Program-made: the position numbers and the translations under genes
In this document: positions 1 through 9,044 of the stretch, piece after piece
Numbering within the stretch: the stretch's first letter is position 1
Layout of the letters: every line of letters starts with the position of its first letter
The notes under the pieces: model-generated
Seen by the model: the letters and a program-made list of their open reading frames with translations, nothing else
Told to the model about the DNA's origin: nothing
Databases searched by the model: none
Assembly (NCBI GenBank): GCA_030180075.1
Contig: JASNJN010000254.1
Coordinates: 1-23,610 of the forward strand
Direction of reading: 5' to 3'
Source of the DNA: Mikrocytos mackini
Lineage: Eukaryota; Endomyxa; Ascetosporea; Mikrocytida; Mikrocytiidae
Length of the DNA: 23,610 nucleotides

Positions 1-949
1 TAAATTTTTTCTGCTTTTGTAAATACCCTTTAATCTATTCTATGTATAGTTTTGGATATTTGACAAGGTAAAACTATGAAATTATTTATTTTGATTTTTA
101 TCGTTCGTTGTTATTTTGATGATTTTCGGCCTTCTTTCCCTCGAACCTGACCCAAACTGGTCGGAAATTCTCAAGCCTGGTAGATATTATTCAAAATTTA
201 TTATTTTATTGGATTGAAATATTTTTAATAAATTTTATTAGTCGGAAGTATTGATTGATGTTCACTTTCCCCACTTTTGTTCACTCTCCCCTAAATTTCG
301 GGGTAATTAATTTTTTTCTATCAAAAGAATTTGAGTCATAATACCATTTTGATTTAACTAACGTAAAAATTTTTTTTAAGAATGCTGGTAATTTTGGTTT
401 TCCAAAAAAACGCAATATATGCGAAAAATTTTTTGGCTTGGAAATTTTTTGTGTTTCGCAGGAAAAATTTTCAAATATAAATTTCCTAATAAAAATTTTT
501 TTTCTGAAAATATTTTTAAGGTCAAAATAACGTTTTTATGACGTAATAAAAAAATTTCAAAAAAAATTTTTTTTTGTAATTTCCAATGGGTACCCCTTGA
601 CCATTTCCCGAAAAAGTCGACACCTGAAAACATGATTTTTTTCCAATAAAATTTTTTGAAAAAATTTTAGCATACGTATTTTCGTGAGATCTACAAATAG
701 AAGTTTTTTAAAAATTATATAATATTACCAACTGGTTTAATATCAAAATTTAAATTTTTTGGGTGAAATATAGCTATTTTTGAGACGTCGATATATCGAA
801 TATTTTTTCAAAATTTTTTCTCAAAATTGTTTTATCGTTAAGATCTGGGCTTTAGAAATCCACAAAAAAATTTTCAGAAAAAATTTGGATTACAAATAAC
901 ATAATTTTGGGTAGGACTTTTTCGACTAATTTCGAAAATTTTGCTTCAA
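1..949. repeat. left arm of a 949-bp inverted repeat
   Basis: This arm pairs base for base with 1080-2028 as its reverse complement (paired positions always sum to 2029). I noticed one substitution near 923 and one N in the other arm. The arms enclose a 130-bp AT-rich spacer (950-1079). The left arm begins at the first base of the window, so its true outer end is unknown. An 85-codon open frame occurs in mirrored form in each arm (376-633 minus, 1396-1653 plus). Its content (F, K, I, L from A/T runs) looks like a by-product of composition, so I do not call it a gene. It could be a fold-back or long-TIR transposon, a genomic palindrome, or an assembly hairpin. Confidence 0.9.
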
Positions 950-1079
950 TATGAAAAAAATATTTTTGACAAAGACACATATTATTTTATATTCCAAATG
1001 TCATTTTAATGTTAATTTTTAATAGTAAATCGATTTTTGATGATTTTAGGAAAATTATAGCAAAAAATATTTTTTTCTT

Positions 1080-2028
1080 TTGAAGCAAAATTTTCGAAAT
1101 TAGTCAAAAAAGTCCTACCCAAAATTATGTTATTTGTAATCCAAATTTTTTCTGAAAATTTTTTTGTGGATTTCTAAAGCCCAGATCTTAACGATAAAAC
1201 AATTTTGAGAAAAAATTTTGAAAAAATATTCGATATATCGACGTCTCAAAAATAGCTATATTTCACCCAAAAAATTTAAATTTTGATATTAAACCAGTTG
1301 GTAATATTATATAATTTTTAAAAAACTTCTATTTGTAGATCTCACNAAAATACGTATGCTAAAATTTTTTCAAAAAATTTTATTGGAAAAAAATCATGTT
1401 TTCAGGTGTCGACTTTTTCGGGAAATGGTCAAGGGGTACCCATTGGAAATTACAAAAAAAAATTTTTTTTGAAATTTTTTTATTACGTCATAAAAACGTT
1501 ATTTTGACCTTAAAAATATTTTCAGAAAAAAAATTTTTATTAGGAAATTTATATTTGAAAATTTTTCCTGCGAAACACAAAAAATTTCCAAGCCAAAAAA
1601 TTTTTCGCATATATTGCGTTTTTTTGGAAAACCAAAATTACCAGCATTCTTAAAAAAAATTTTTACGTTAGTTAAATCAAAATGGTATTATGACTCAAAT
1701 TCTTTTGATAGAAAAAAATTAATTACCCCGAAATTTAGGGGAGAGTGAACAAAAGTGGGGAAAGTGAACATCAATCAATACTTCCGACTAATAAAATTTA
1801 TTAAAAATATTTCAATCCAATAAAATAATAAATTTTGAATAATATCTACCAGGCTTGAGAATTTCCGACCAGTTTGGGTCAGGTTCGAGGGAAAGAAGGC
1901 CGAAAATCATCAAAATAACAACGAACGATAAAAATCAAAATAAATAATTTCATAGTTTTACCTTGTCAAATATCCAAAACTATACATAGAATAGATTAAA
2001 GGGTATTTACAAAAGCAGAAAAAATTTA
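1080..2028. repeat. right arm of the 949-bp inverted repeat
   Basis: Reverse complement of 1-949. Mirror symmetry stops at the 949/1080 boundary, although short similar A/T-rich stretches continue on both sides of the spacer. On the outer side the repeat ends at 2028 or at the window edge. No target-site duplication can be tested. Confidence 0.9.
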
Positions 2029-2290
2029 TATTAAAATAAAAATTCTGTATTTTTCAAAACTATGAAATTGTGGTTGAGCCTATTCAAACCAAGAGTTCGC
2101 CAAATTCCGTTAGTCGTAAACACAGAACAATCCGCTGAATCAGAGGCAAATTTTTAGATACTGTCTTTTTTGTATTTTCAAAAATATTCAAACATTTTCC
2201 TTTTTGGCTGATTTAAAGATGTTTCCCATTAATAATATGATCTTAAACATCCATGAAAGGAATTATTTGATGAATAGTAACTTATCTAGA
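2029..2290. other. intergenic stretch, nothing recognised
   Basis: AT-rich sequence between the large inverted repeat and a MITE. The only ATG frame of note is 31 codons (2062-2157). It has no family resemblance, and I do not call it a gene. Confidence 0.5.
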
Positions 2291-2838
2291 TATAGTAAAC
2301 TATTTAGGTTTAGCCGGGGGTTGTCCCAAAATGCCTTGTAGTGGCTAAGATTAGAGTGACTAAGACAGCTAAATTCTCTTTATTTTTATTGGTACTAAAA
2401 TCTCAACATGTTGTTCCCCAAGGGAACCCTTGGTTGTATCATCCACCCGGAAAAATCATATAAAACCTATTGAAAATGTCTATTTTAAACTATTAAAAAC
2501 GAATGGTGAAATACAAATACAAGTAAAACCACTGAAAATATGTTAACCACATAATTTGGTTGAAAAATGGGATAAACACAATTTTCAGGTATTTCAAAGT
2601 TATTTTGTAATTTGACTAACACTAGAATGTTGCCCACCTAAAGAACTTAATAAAACAATGCATTAGCGATTGATTGGGGGTAAATTCAATATTTTCATGA
2701 TCCTGTATCATTTTCAGAGCCCCGGAAGCACGTAAACAGTAAAATATTTTTAATTAAATTGGACCAAACCCCCTAAAAACTGGTTAAGAATGGAGCGACT
2801 AAGTCTTGAAATTGGCTAAACCTTCGTAGTTTACTGTA
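2291..2838. mobile_element. Tc1/mariner-pogo-like MITE, copy A
   Basis: A 544-bp non-coding element (2293-2836) flanked on both sides by TA, the target duplication of the Tc1/mariner superfamily. Its ends are imperfect inverted repeats. The left end reads TAGTAAACTATTTAGGTTTA. The right end, reverse-complemented, begins CAGTAAACTACGAAGGTTTA. Inside each end lies a similar module about 25 bp long (about 2342-2366 and 2780-2804), the two arranged as direct repeats. No transposase is encoded, so it is a non-autonomous passenger. A second, truncated copy is at 20963-21204. The pogo-type assignment rests on the CAGT start and the TA target and is tentative. Confidence 0.75.
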
Positions 2839-2852
2839 GCATGATTTTTTGT

Positions 2853-2931
2853 GTGTACTATATAAAGTACACAGAACAGATAACCTGATTATTTACGTGT
2901 ACTGTAGAAAGTACACGAAACAGATAACCTG
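2853..2931. repeat. two tandem 35-bp hairpin units
   Basis: Unit 1 (2853-2887) and unit 2 (2897-2931) are spaced 44 bp apart. Each carries a 7-bp inverted stem, GTGTACT with AGTACAC, around a 6-base loop, then a near-identical tail ending ACAGATAACCTG. The loops differ (ATATAA against GTAGAA) while the stems are identical. They lie 61-139 bp upstream of the 199-residue membrane protein, so a regulatory role is possible but not shown. Confidence 0.7.
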
Positions 2932-2970
2932 TTAAACATCTCCCTAGAGTATATAATTCCACACCTTTTT

Positions 2971-2991
2971 AAATTTCAAATTTTAAATTTT
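2971..2991 (+). promoter_or_regulatory. AAATTT-type block at start codon
   Basis: A/T-only blocks (AAATTT, then TTTTAAATTTT) abut the ATG at 2992. AAATTT-like signals just upstream of start codons are described for microsporidia. Here the assignment rests only on sequence and position. Confidence 0.35.
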
Positions 2992-3591
2992 ATGTTTCTA
3001 TTTAAACTTCTTTCACTCTCACTCGTCCTACACAGCCTTCTCGGTAATCTCAGTCTTCACACATGTTCCGACATACTTGAGAACGTCGCCCTGATATCCA
3101 CAGACAAAATGCTTTATTTATTCAGAAAACAATCTTCGAACACAGTTCTCATCCAAACACAAGCGAAACTTTTCAAAAAAACAATAGAAGAGCTCAAAAA
3201 GGACAGTTCTGAAAACATACCAGAGCTACACCGAATAATGAACGCCAAAGCCACCGCAAAGGAAAACGAAAACGACGTTGTGAAGGAAGGCGACAAACAC
3301 TACGTTAAGTGCAACATTGACATAAACTCAAAAGCGTTTACGTTCGGAAGGGAAGTGAAGAAGAGCAGTAAAGCGGGGCAGTGGGAGTTTAACACCAAAG
3401 ACCATGTGATGATGCAGGGTGAAGGAATAAATACAAAGTTCGTGGATATAAAGATAGATTTTAATATGTCGAAATTTAATACTGTTTTAAACCACACTAT
3501 TGAACATAGAACGTATAACAAATACTTGTGTTGGATGTTTGTTGTATTGTTCTTTTCTAGTTTGATGTTCTTAGTAATGGCATTTAAGTAA
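2992..3591 (+). CDS. predicted membrane protein, unknown function
   Basis: A 199-residue protein I do not recognise. The N-terminus has a signal-peptide profile: one early lysine, a leucine/serine-rich hydrophobic run (residues 3-22), then polar sequence from about residue 25. The C-terminus has a hydrophobic span (about residues 179-198) ending with a single lysine. This predicts a type I topology, with most of the chain in the ER lumen or outside the cell and almost no cytoplasmic tail. The middle is lysine/glutamate-rich and charged. N-x-S/T sites at about residues 158 and 167 lie just before the membrane span. The ATG follows an AAATTT-type block, and two hairpin units lie upstream. It could be a lineage-specific surface or secretory-pathway protein. 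Codon content looks normal for a real gene: the first part uses many C-ending codons, unlike the surrounding A/T-rich noise. Confidence 0.7.
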   Translation: MFLFKLLSLSLVLHSLLGNLSLHTCSDILENVALISTDKMLYLFRKQSSNTVLIQTQAKLFKKTIEELKKDSSENIPELHRIMNAKATAKENENDVVKEGDKHYVKCNIDINSKAFTFGREVKKSSKAGQWEFNTKDHVMMQGEGINTKFVDIKIDFNMSKFNTVLNHTIEHRTYNKYLCWMFVVLFFSSLMFLVMAFK

Positions 3592-4022
3592 ATAACAAAA
3601 TAAATAACAACAGAAAATTAGTTAGTTTTAGTTATATTTAATGTTAAAAAACTGTGGATTGATTTTAAATCAAAATTTAATGGCTTCACTACATTTATTT
3701 CCAAACTATAATACTTTAAAACCTATAATTCATTTTATTTCTGATTAAAAGTATATTTCTAAACAAAATAAATAAATCGATAAATCAATACAGTCAAATT
3801 ATTTTGTTTATTTTCATTACTTTCTTTACACTTAAAATTATCATTGTTATATTTTAATGCAAACAAAAACATTCTTTTTTCTGTCACATTCTTCAAAAAA
3901 ATAATACACTATAAACACAAAACAAAAAGGTAAAAAAATTCACTTTATTCATTGACCCATTCATTCATTTAATTACCCTCCTAGTGTATTCTATAATTTA
4001 TTCTCCTTTTATCTCCAAAATA
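3592..4022. other. AT-rich intergenic region
   Basis: Lies between the 3' ends of two convergent genes. It contains several AATAAA-like hexamers, usable as polyadenylation signals for either gene, and poly-A/T tracts. I see no gene, RNA or transposon end here. Confidence 0.5.
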
Positions 4023-4300
4023 CTAAACAGCTGTTTCTTTTGCGTCTATTCTCTCTTTAAATATAAATGAACCCATTTCAACTAAGTCATTTATATTGTT
4101 TAAATCTTTGTCTTTTATAACACTGTTTATTTTTTCTTTTTGTTCGTACTCTTCTAACTTTATGTACGAAAGTACCCCGTAAAGTTCTTGTAAATGACTT
4201 AGAGTTAAACTCCCTGTTCCTAAGCTTTGTAGAGATTTGGTGAATGGCTGCTGAGATAAATAGTCTAANNNANACAGCTGTTTAGTATTTTGGAGATAAA
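4008..4300. repeat. 27-bp inverted repeat flanking an assembly gap
   Basis: 4008-4034 and 4274-4300 are exact reverse complements. Each contains the end of the partial gene (codons for T-A-V and TAG) plus the first 3'-flanking bases. Similarity stops just after 4300. The N-containing bases at 4269-4273 mark unresolved sequence between them. Confidence 0.75.
4023..4268 (-). CDS. C-terminal part of an unrecognised protein, cut by gap
   Basis: The last 81 codons of a minus-strand gene. The reading frame is open from the ambiguous bases at 4269-4273 to a TAG at 4023-4025. The peptide is mostly helical-looking and charged, rich in L, E, K, D, I and N, and ends in KETAV. It lacks hydrophobic spans or a motif I can name. 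The start and most of the gene are missing at the assembly gap. A 27-bp copy of its 3' end in the opposite orientation follows the gap at 4274-4300, so the gap may hide either a second head-to-head copy or a misjoin. It converges on the membrane-protein gene at 2992-3591. Confidence 0.5.
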   Translation of the reverse strand, partial: LDYLSQQPFTKSLQSLGTGSLTLSHLQELYGVLSYIKLEEYEQKEKINSVIKDKDLNNINDLVEMGSFIFKERIDAKETAV

Positions 4301-4355
4301 GAGGACGGTTAATAAGTAGTTGATTTAAGTTGTAACGTTTAACATTTTAAAAAAC

Positions 4356-4584
4356 TGTCGTGGTTCCATCCCGACAAACTGGAATCCAAACTTATTATCC
4401 GATAGAGAACTATAATCAATAGAGAGATATTATTGATAGAAGGATATTTTGGGTTCGAGAGCAATTATAAGTAATTATAACAAAAATAAGTTTCAACATT
4501 TTTTATAAATTAAAAAAATTACGTAAATGAAATCCTTATTCAATTCAAGGCTTCTAGGCCTTCAGTCACCCGCCGTTCCCGGCA
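4356..4584 (+). repeat. 5' LTR of the Ty3/Gypsy element
   Basis: 229 bp, TG...CA ends, matching 8610-8838 without visible difference. The Gag frame begins inside this LTR, so the LTR is partly coding. Confidence 0.92.
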
Positions 4585-6023
4585 AGTTGAATTCAACAAG
4601 GTACAGGGACGTGCCAATGAAAGGAGCGAATCTTCCCGTCGCTGGAATCGACGACTACGACACCTCATATCAACCGCGCAAAGAAGCGATCACTTACAAG
4701 AGAGAGTTGACAGGTGCAGTGTTCACGGAAGAGCTCTATTACCTCGAAGACATCGAGAAGCAGGATGTACTCACCTGGAAAAACGAGTTCTTAAGAGTTG
4801 CAGAGATTTGCGACTGGAGCGAAGCAGTTAGAAAAGACTACCTGATAGCGTTATGCTCACTGACTGTACGCAAGCTGTTTCTGAAAGACGACAACCAGGT
4901 TCAGATGCTAATTCGCATCCTCCAAAAGAAGTTCCCACCACAACATATGAGCCGATTCAACAGGAAACTAGTCTGCATTCGTCAGAATCACTACCACGAT
5001 ATCACAGACTACCTAGCCGCAATCGAAGACGTTGTGTTTAGATGGGGAGCCGCCGCTAATGCTACAGCAGGCGAGATGGAGGCGAAGAAAGAAGCAACCT
5101 TTCTTCAAGGATTAGCTCCAGAAACACTTGATTTCATGGATCTACATGGAATAACAGGAGTAAGAAACATCTACTTGCGTATTCAAGCGACGGAAAGTAA
5201 CGTCGAAGAAAGGCTCAAAGAGGACGAACGCAAAGAAGCTATCTTCAAAGAGCACAAAGCCATGAGGGCGAAAGAATACAGTGAAGACGTAACAATAAGA
5301 CAAAATTCGAAAGGTTTTAAAGAAAAAGGTCACAACGGAAACTACAAGAAACCTATCAGGCCAGAGTCCAATGGTAATAGATATTGTTCTTACCATCGCA
5401 CCGATTCACACTCAAACAGCGAGTGCAAAGCGCAAAATTCCTCTAAAACTTCACGACCACAGCGAAACAACCACGCTGACAGGAACAACAACGATGAAAG
5501 ACGAGGAAAGGGATCTTACGAGAACCCATACAATGGCAACAAACCGAACAATTATAAAGGAAACAGTAAGCCTAACTACAATCGCAGGGAACAGAAAGAC
5601 AACAGTCAAGACGATCATTCTACCCGTTTATCAGCGATTCAAGAGCCAAGAGTAACTCCTAAGACTATTGAAATTACAGTCTACTCCGATAACCACAACC
5701 TTCAAGCTTTAATAGATACAGGTTCGTGCTACAACTACACATCGGAGGAAACAGGGAATAAACTCAAATTGGAGAAGAAAAAGCCTAGCAACGCAAAGAC
5801 CGCAGTTCTAGCAGACAACACCACCGTTGACATCAGAGAGTATGTTGACATGAAACTTTCGATGTCTACAACACGTAACGACACACTAAAGACATCATGC
5901 TACATATTGAAGTCCTGTCAACCAGACATTATCTTAGGCATGGAATTTCTTACTCAGAATAGTTTCACTCTAAACTTGAGAGACAACCTATTCTCATTAA
6001 ACGAGACGTATTTCCCAATCTAG
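4527..6023 (+). CDS. Gag and protease part of the Ty3/Gypsy element
   Basis: Part of the LTR element above. A Gag-like helical region spans roughly residues 75-245. It is followed by a lysine/arginine/asparagine-rich nucleic-acid-binding stretch with one variant zinc knuckle (C-x2-H-x4-H-x4-C, about residue 286-302). A retroviral-type aspartic protease lies near residue 395 with the core motif IDTGS. The frame starts in the 5' LTR. It shares its reading frame with the Pol part downstream. Members of such families are known to link Gag and Pol by frameshift or read-through; which applies here cannot be told from sequence alone. Confidence 0.88.
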   Translation: MKSLFNSRLLGLQSPAVPGKLNSTRYRDVPMKGANLPVAGIDDYDTSYQPRKEAITYKRELTGAVFTEELYYLEDIEKQDVLTWKNEFLRVAEICDWSEAVRKDYLIALCSLTVRKLFLKDDNQVQMLIRILQKKFPPQHMSRFNRKLVCIRQNHYHDITDYLAAIEDVVFRWGAAANATAGEMEAKKEATFLQGLAPETLDFMDLHGITGVRNIYLRIQATESNVEERLKEDERKEAIFKEHKAMRAKEYSEDVTIRQNSKGFKEKGHNGNYKKPIRPESNGNRYCSYHRTDSHSNSECKAQNSSKTSRPQRNNHADRNNNDERRGKGSYENPYNGNKPNNYKGNSKPNYNRREQKDNSQDDHSTRLSAIQEPRVTPKTIEITVYSDNHNLQALIDTGSCYNYTSEETGNKLKLEKKKPSNAKTAVLADNTTVDIREYVDMKLSMSTTRNDTLKTSCYILKSCQPDIILGMEFLTQNSFTLNLRDNLFSLNETYFPI

Positions 6024-6089
6024 AGTGAGAACCCACTAACATTCTCGGAGCGCGACCAAGAACTCGCGGCACAAACTAATATATGCACA

Positions 6090-8669
6090 GTGAACGACCC
6101 GCGAACGATTGCAGAAAAGATCATAAACAAATACAAAATCGACAACCCTAGCTTAGGAAAACTACTAGGAGTACAGCACACGATTCATCTAAGGACAGAC
6201 GAACCATTCTTTGAACGGGAATATCCCATTCCTTTGGCAAAACAAGCCGCCACAATCGAAGAACTTGTACGACTACAGGAACTTCAAATCATCAGACCGT
6301 CTACTTCTAACTTCGTATCTCCTGCCTTTCCTATTTATAAGGCCAATGGAAGTATCCGAATCATAGTAAATTACAAACGACTTAACGAGAACACAATTGG
6401 TTTAGTGTATCCACTGCCAGCACTACGCGATTTGGTGGGACAATTGGAAGGTGCGCAAGTTTTTAGCCAAATAGACCTTAGATCAGGTTTCTATCAGATT
6501 CCAATGGCTACAGAAAGCATCAAATACACTTCCTTCATTTTAAACCACAGAATATGGGAATTTACAAGGATGCCGTTTGGCTTAACCAACGCACCCTTTT
6601 CCTTTCAAAAAGCAATGTTCACGCACTTTGGACACATTGAATTTATTAAGATTTATATGGACGACATATTAATCTTCTCAAACAGCGAAGAAAAGCATAC
6701 CGAGCATCTGGAACAGTTCTTCCTACAAGCTGGCAAGGTAGGCTGCCAAGTAAACTTCGAGAAGTCTAAATTCTTACAAAGTAGCGTTAAATACTTGGGT
6801 CTCGAAATAGACCGAGAAGGAGTTAAGGCAGATCCCTCAAAGGCTGAGAAAATAATTTTAAAACAACCGAAAACGAAGAAGCAGATCATGAAGACCTTAG
6901 GAACAATACAATGGTTCCGACCATTTCTTCCAAAACTCTCTATTAAAACTTCATTTCTTTCAGACAAAGTAAAAATCGACGTTCCCTTTGACTGGAACGA
7001 TGAGGACAACGTGAAACTAAGAGAGATTTACGACGAAATACAAAAGAGAACAGTTCTAACTCACCCAGACCCGAACGAAGAGTTCAGGCTCGAAACAGAC
7101 GCGAGCGAAGCTGGAGGAGGCTCAGTACTCACACTGAACGGAAAGCTGATTGGCTACTACAGCCATAAGTGGTCTGCTCCAGAAATTAATTACACAATCA
7201 CGGAAAAGGAACTTCTAATGATTGTGAAGTCCTTCGAACATTTTAAAAGTATCTTATTCGCAACGACGACACACGTGTATACCGACAGCGCTAACGCAAT
7301 CGGTCAAAAGGGACTAACCTCAAGATCACAAAGATGGAAGATCAAACTTGAAGGTTTCCGATACACCCTGAACAAGATTGAAGGAGTCAAAAACGTAGGC
7401 GCGGACTTCTTATCGCGACTCTATGCCGTGGAGACGGGGAGCCCATCCACACCATTGACAGAACCATTTTCTCTACAACTACCAATGATAGCGGAAGAAC
7501 AGAAAATATGCCCGTTTGCCATTAAGTTAAGAGAAGGGGGAGAGGATAACTTTATAAAAATTAAAGAAGTAAAACTACAATTTACCAATGATAAAAGACT
7601 TATCATACCGACCTCAATGGACGAAGAACTTCTAAAAGACCTCCACAATTTCCTACAGCACCCCGAAAGAAACACAATGTACCAAAATCTACAAAGGTAC
7701 TGGAGAATAAACAAACTAGGAGACAAACTTCGAACTCCTGTAGCAGATTGCAAAGAATGTCAAGCAAACAAGACTTACAGGACCAATCAAGGACTGTTAA
7801 CAGGACATTTAGAGTCCAGAATTCCATTCGACTTTATTTCGTCCGATATCTGTGGACCTTTAAAGACAGAACACTTCGCAAATGACGAGAAAGACCAAGT
7901 CAACCAGTCACAATTCTACATCTTGACGGTATCAGACTTATGTACGAGGTGGAGCGAAGTAGAGATACTGTTGGACATAAAGGCAGACATAGTCGTGCAA
8001 GCCCTTAAGAAGATATGGTTCGATAGGTTCCCGACACCAAGGAAGATGTTGTCGGATCGTGGAACACAGTACACTTCTAGAAAACTTAAAAAGACGTGCA
8101 AAGACCTTAAGATAAAGCATACCTTCACATCGCCCTATAATCCAAGAGGAAACGGATTTAGCGAGCGAATTAGCCAAGGAATCGGGTTCACACTCAGAGC
8201 AAACCCTCAGGCCACTATATTCGAACTGCCGACGTTGATTAAAAGAAAACTGAATCTTAATACTAATAGAAGCTTAGGATTAACACCACAAGAAATGATG
8301 GACGAGTACAGTTTCTTGGATCCCTTGCAGAAGAACTTGAAAGGAAAGATTCAAGAGGGAATTGAAAGAAGAGTCAACGAGCAGGCAAAAGAAGAAGCAG
8401 AACGTAACAAGAATAGAACTGCCCATGAATACCGTGTCGGAAACAAAGTTTATGTGAAAACACATTCGTCCGACAAACTAGAAGATAAATGGAAAGGACC
8501 GGGTGAAATAGTAAAGGTTATACCACATGGACAATTGACAGTCAACATTGATGGGCAAGAGATAGAACAGAATATTCGTAACGTTCGCCCAATGCCGGAG
8601 GGGGCAGGATGTCGTGGTTCCATCCCGACAAACTGGAATCCAAACTTATTATCCGATAGAGAACTATAA
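6090..8669 (+). CDS. Pol part (RT, RNase H, integrase) of the Ty3/Gypsy element
   Basis: Reverse transcriptase carries the YMDD active-site box near residue 190. RNase H follows, with the ETDAS motif near 335 and TDS near 395. The integrase has an H-x4-H / C-x2-C zinc module (about residues 515-550) and a D, D, E core near residues 585, 655 and 690. The C-terminus is a GPY/F-like basic module (about 790-845). The order RT, RNase H, integrase is diagnostic of Ty3/Gypsy. The listed start is nominal; no ATG marks it. The frame ends inside the 3' LTR. Confidence 0.92.
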   Translation: MNDPRTIAEKIINKYKIDNPSLGKLLGVQHTIHLRTDEPFFEREYPIPLAKQAATIEELVRLQELQIIRPSTSNFVSPAFPIYKANGSIRIIVNYKRLNENTIGLVYPLPALRDLVGQLEGAQVFSQIDLRSGFYQIPMATESIKYTSFILNHRIWEFTRMPFGLTNAPFSFQKAMFTHFGHIEFIKIYMDDILIFSNSEEKHTEHLEQFFLQAGKVGCQVNFEKSKFLQSSVKYLGLEIDREGVKADPSKAEKIILKQPKTKKQIMKTLGTIQWFRPFLPKLSIKTSFLSDKVKIDVPFDWNDEDNVKLREIYDEIQKRTVLTHPDPNEEFRLETDASEAGGGSVLTLNGKLIGYYSHKWSAPEINYTITEKELLMIVKSFEHFKSILFATTTHVYTDSANAIGQKGLTSRSQRWKIKLEGFRYTLNKIEGVKNVGADFLSRLYAVETGSPSTPLTEPFSLQLPMIAEEQKICPFAIKLREGGEDNFIKIKEVKLQFTNDKRLIIPTSMDEELLKDLHNFLQHPERNTMYQNLQRYWRINKLGDKLRTPVADCKECQANKTYRTNQGLLTGHLESRIPFDFISSDICGPLKTEHFANDEKDQVNQSQFYILTVSDLCTRWSEVEILLDIKADIVVQALKKIWFDRFPTPRKMLSDRGTQYTSRKLKKTCKDLKIKHTFTSPYNPRGNGFSERISQGIGFTLRANPQATIFELPTLIKRKLNLNTNRSLGLTPQEMMDEYSFLDPLQKNLKGKIQEGIERRVNEQAKEEAERNKNRTAHEYRVGNKVYVKTHSSDKLEDKWKGPGEIVKVIPHGQLTVNIDGQEIEQNIRNVRPMPEGAGCRGSIPTNWNPNLLSDREL

Positions 8670-8838
8670 TCAATAGAGAGATATTATTGATAGAAGGATA
8701 TTTTGGGTTCGAGAGCAATTATAAGTAATTATAACAAAAATAAGTTTCAACATTTTTTATAAATTAAAAAAATTACGTAAATGAAATCCTTATTCAATTC
8801 AAGGCTTCTAGGCCTTCAGTCACCCGCCGTTCCCGGCA
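8610..8838 (+). repeat. 3' LTR of the Ty3/Gypsy element
   Basis: 229 bp, matching the 5' LTR. The end of the Pol frame lies inside it (to 8669). The first bases after it, AAAC, repeat those before the 5' LTR. Confidence 0.92.
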
Positions 8839-8842
8839 AAAC

Positions 8843-9044
8843 CATGGGATTGTTTCGTAACCAATGAATGTCTTTTATTTTATTTTTTCTGGACAGAATG
8901 TTCGGAACTAAAAATTTTTGGTCAATATTATCTAACTTAGATTATATAGTATTGCTATATGCGTCGATTAGTATAAATGTCCTATGGATAAAAATATAGT
9001 TGTACAACAAAATTTTAAAATTTTTATTTCAAACCAATCTAACT
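8843..9044 (+). promoter_or_regulatory. upstream region of the dynamin-family gene
   Basis: About 200 bp of AT-rich DNA between the LTR element and the ATG at 9045. An AAAATTTTAAAATTTTT block lies at about 9009-9025, 20-36 bp before the ATG, in the place described for microsporidian AAATTT-like signals. The recent LTR insertion has replaced whatever lay further upstream. Confidence 0.35.

Larger units (their letters stand above)
4356..8838 (+). mobile_element. Ty3/Gypsy LTR retrotransposon, young, looks whole or nearly so
   Basis: A 4.5-kb element with 229-bp LTRs at 4356-4584 and 8610-8838. By eye the LTRs are identical, and both start TG and end CA. The 4 bp AAAC sits on both flanks (4352-4355 and 8839-8842), fitting a short target duplication. 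A purine-rich tract precedes the 3' LTR (about 8596-8608). I see no primer site matching a tRNA CCA end after the 5' LTR. Domain order is Gag, zinc knuckle, aspartic protease, reverse transcriptase, RNase H, integrase. This order, with integrase last, identifies Ty3/Gypsy (Metaviridae). LTR identity means insertion was recent. It ends about 200 bp upstream of the dynamin-family gene, so it may sit in that gene's promoter. Confidence 0.95.

Noticed and set aside
376-633. 85-codon frame on the minus strand and its mirror at 1396-1653
   Set aside because: Both are the same sequence seen through the inverted repeat. The peptide is dominated by F, K, I and L from A/T runs and has no family resemblance.
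2062-2157. 31-codon frame starting MKLWLSLFKPR
   Set aside because: Too short to support, with no context signal beyond an ATG.
9000-9044. upstream extension of the dynamin-family frame from a TTG
   Set aside because: The extension starts at TTG, is F/L/K-rich like the surrounding A/T DNA, and the ATG at 9045 gives the family's normal N-terminus.
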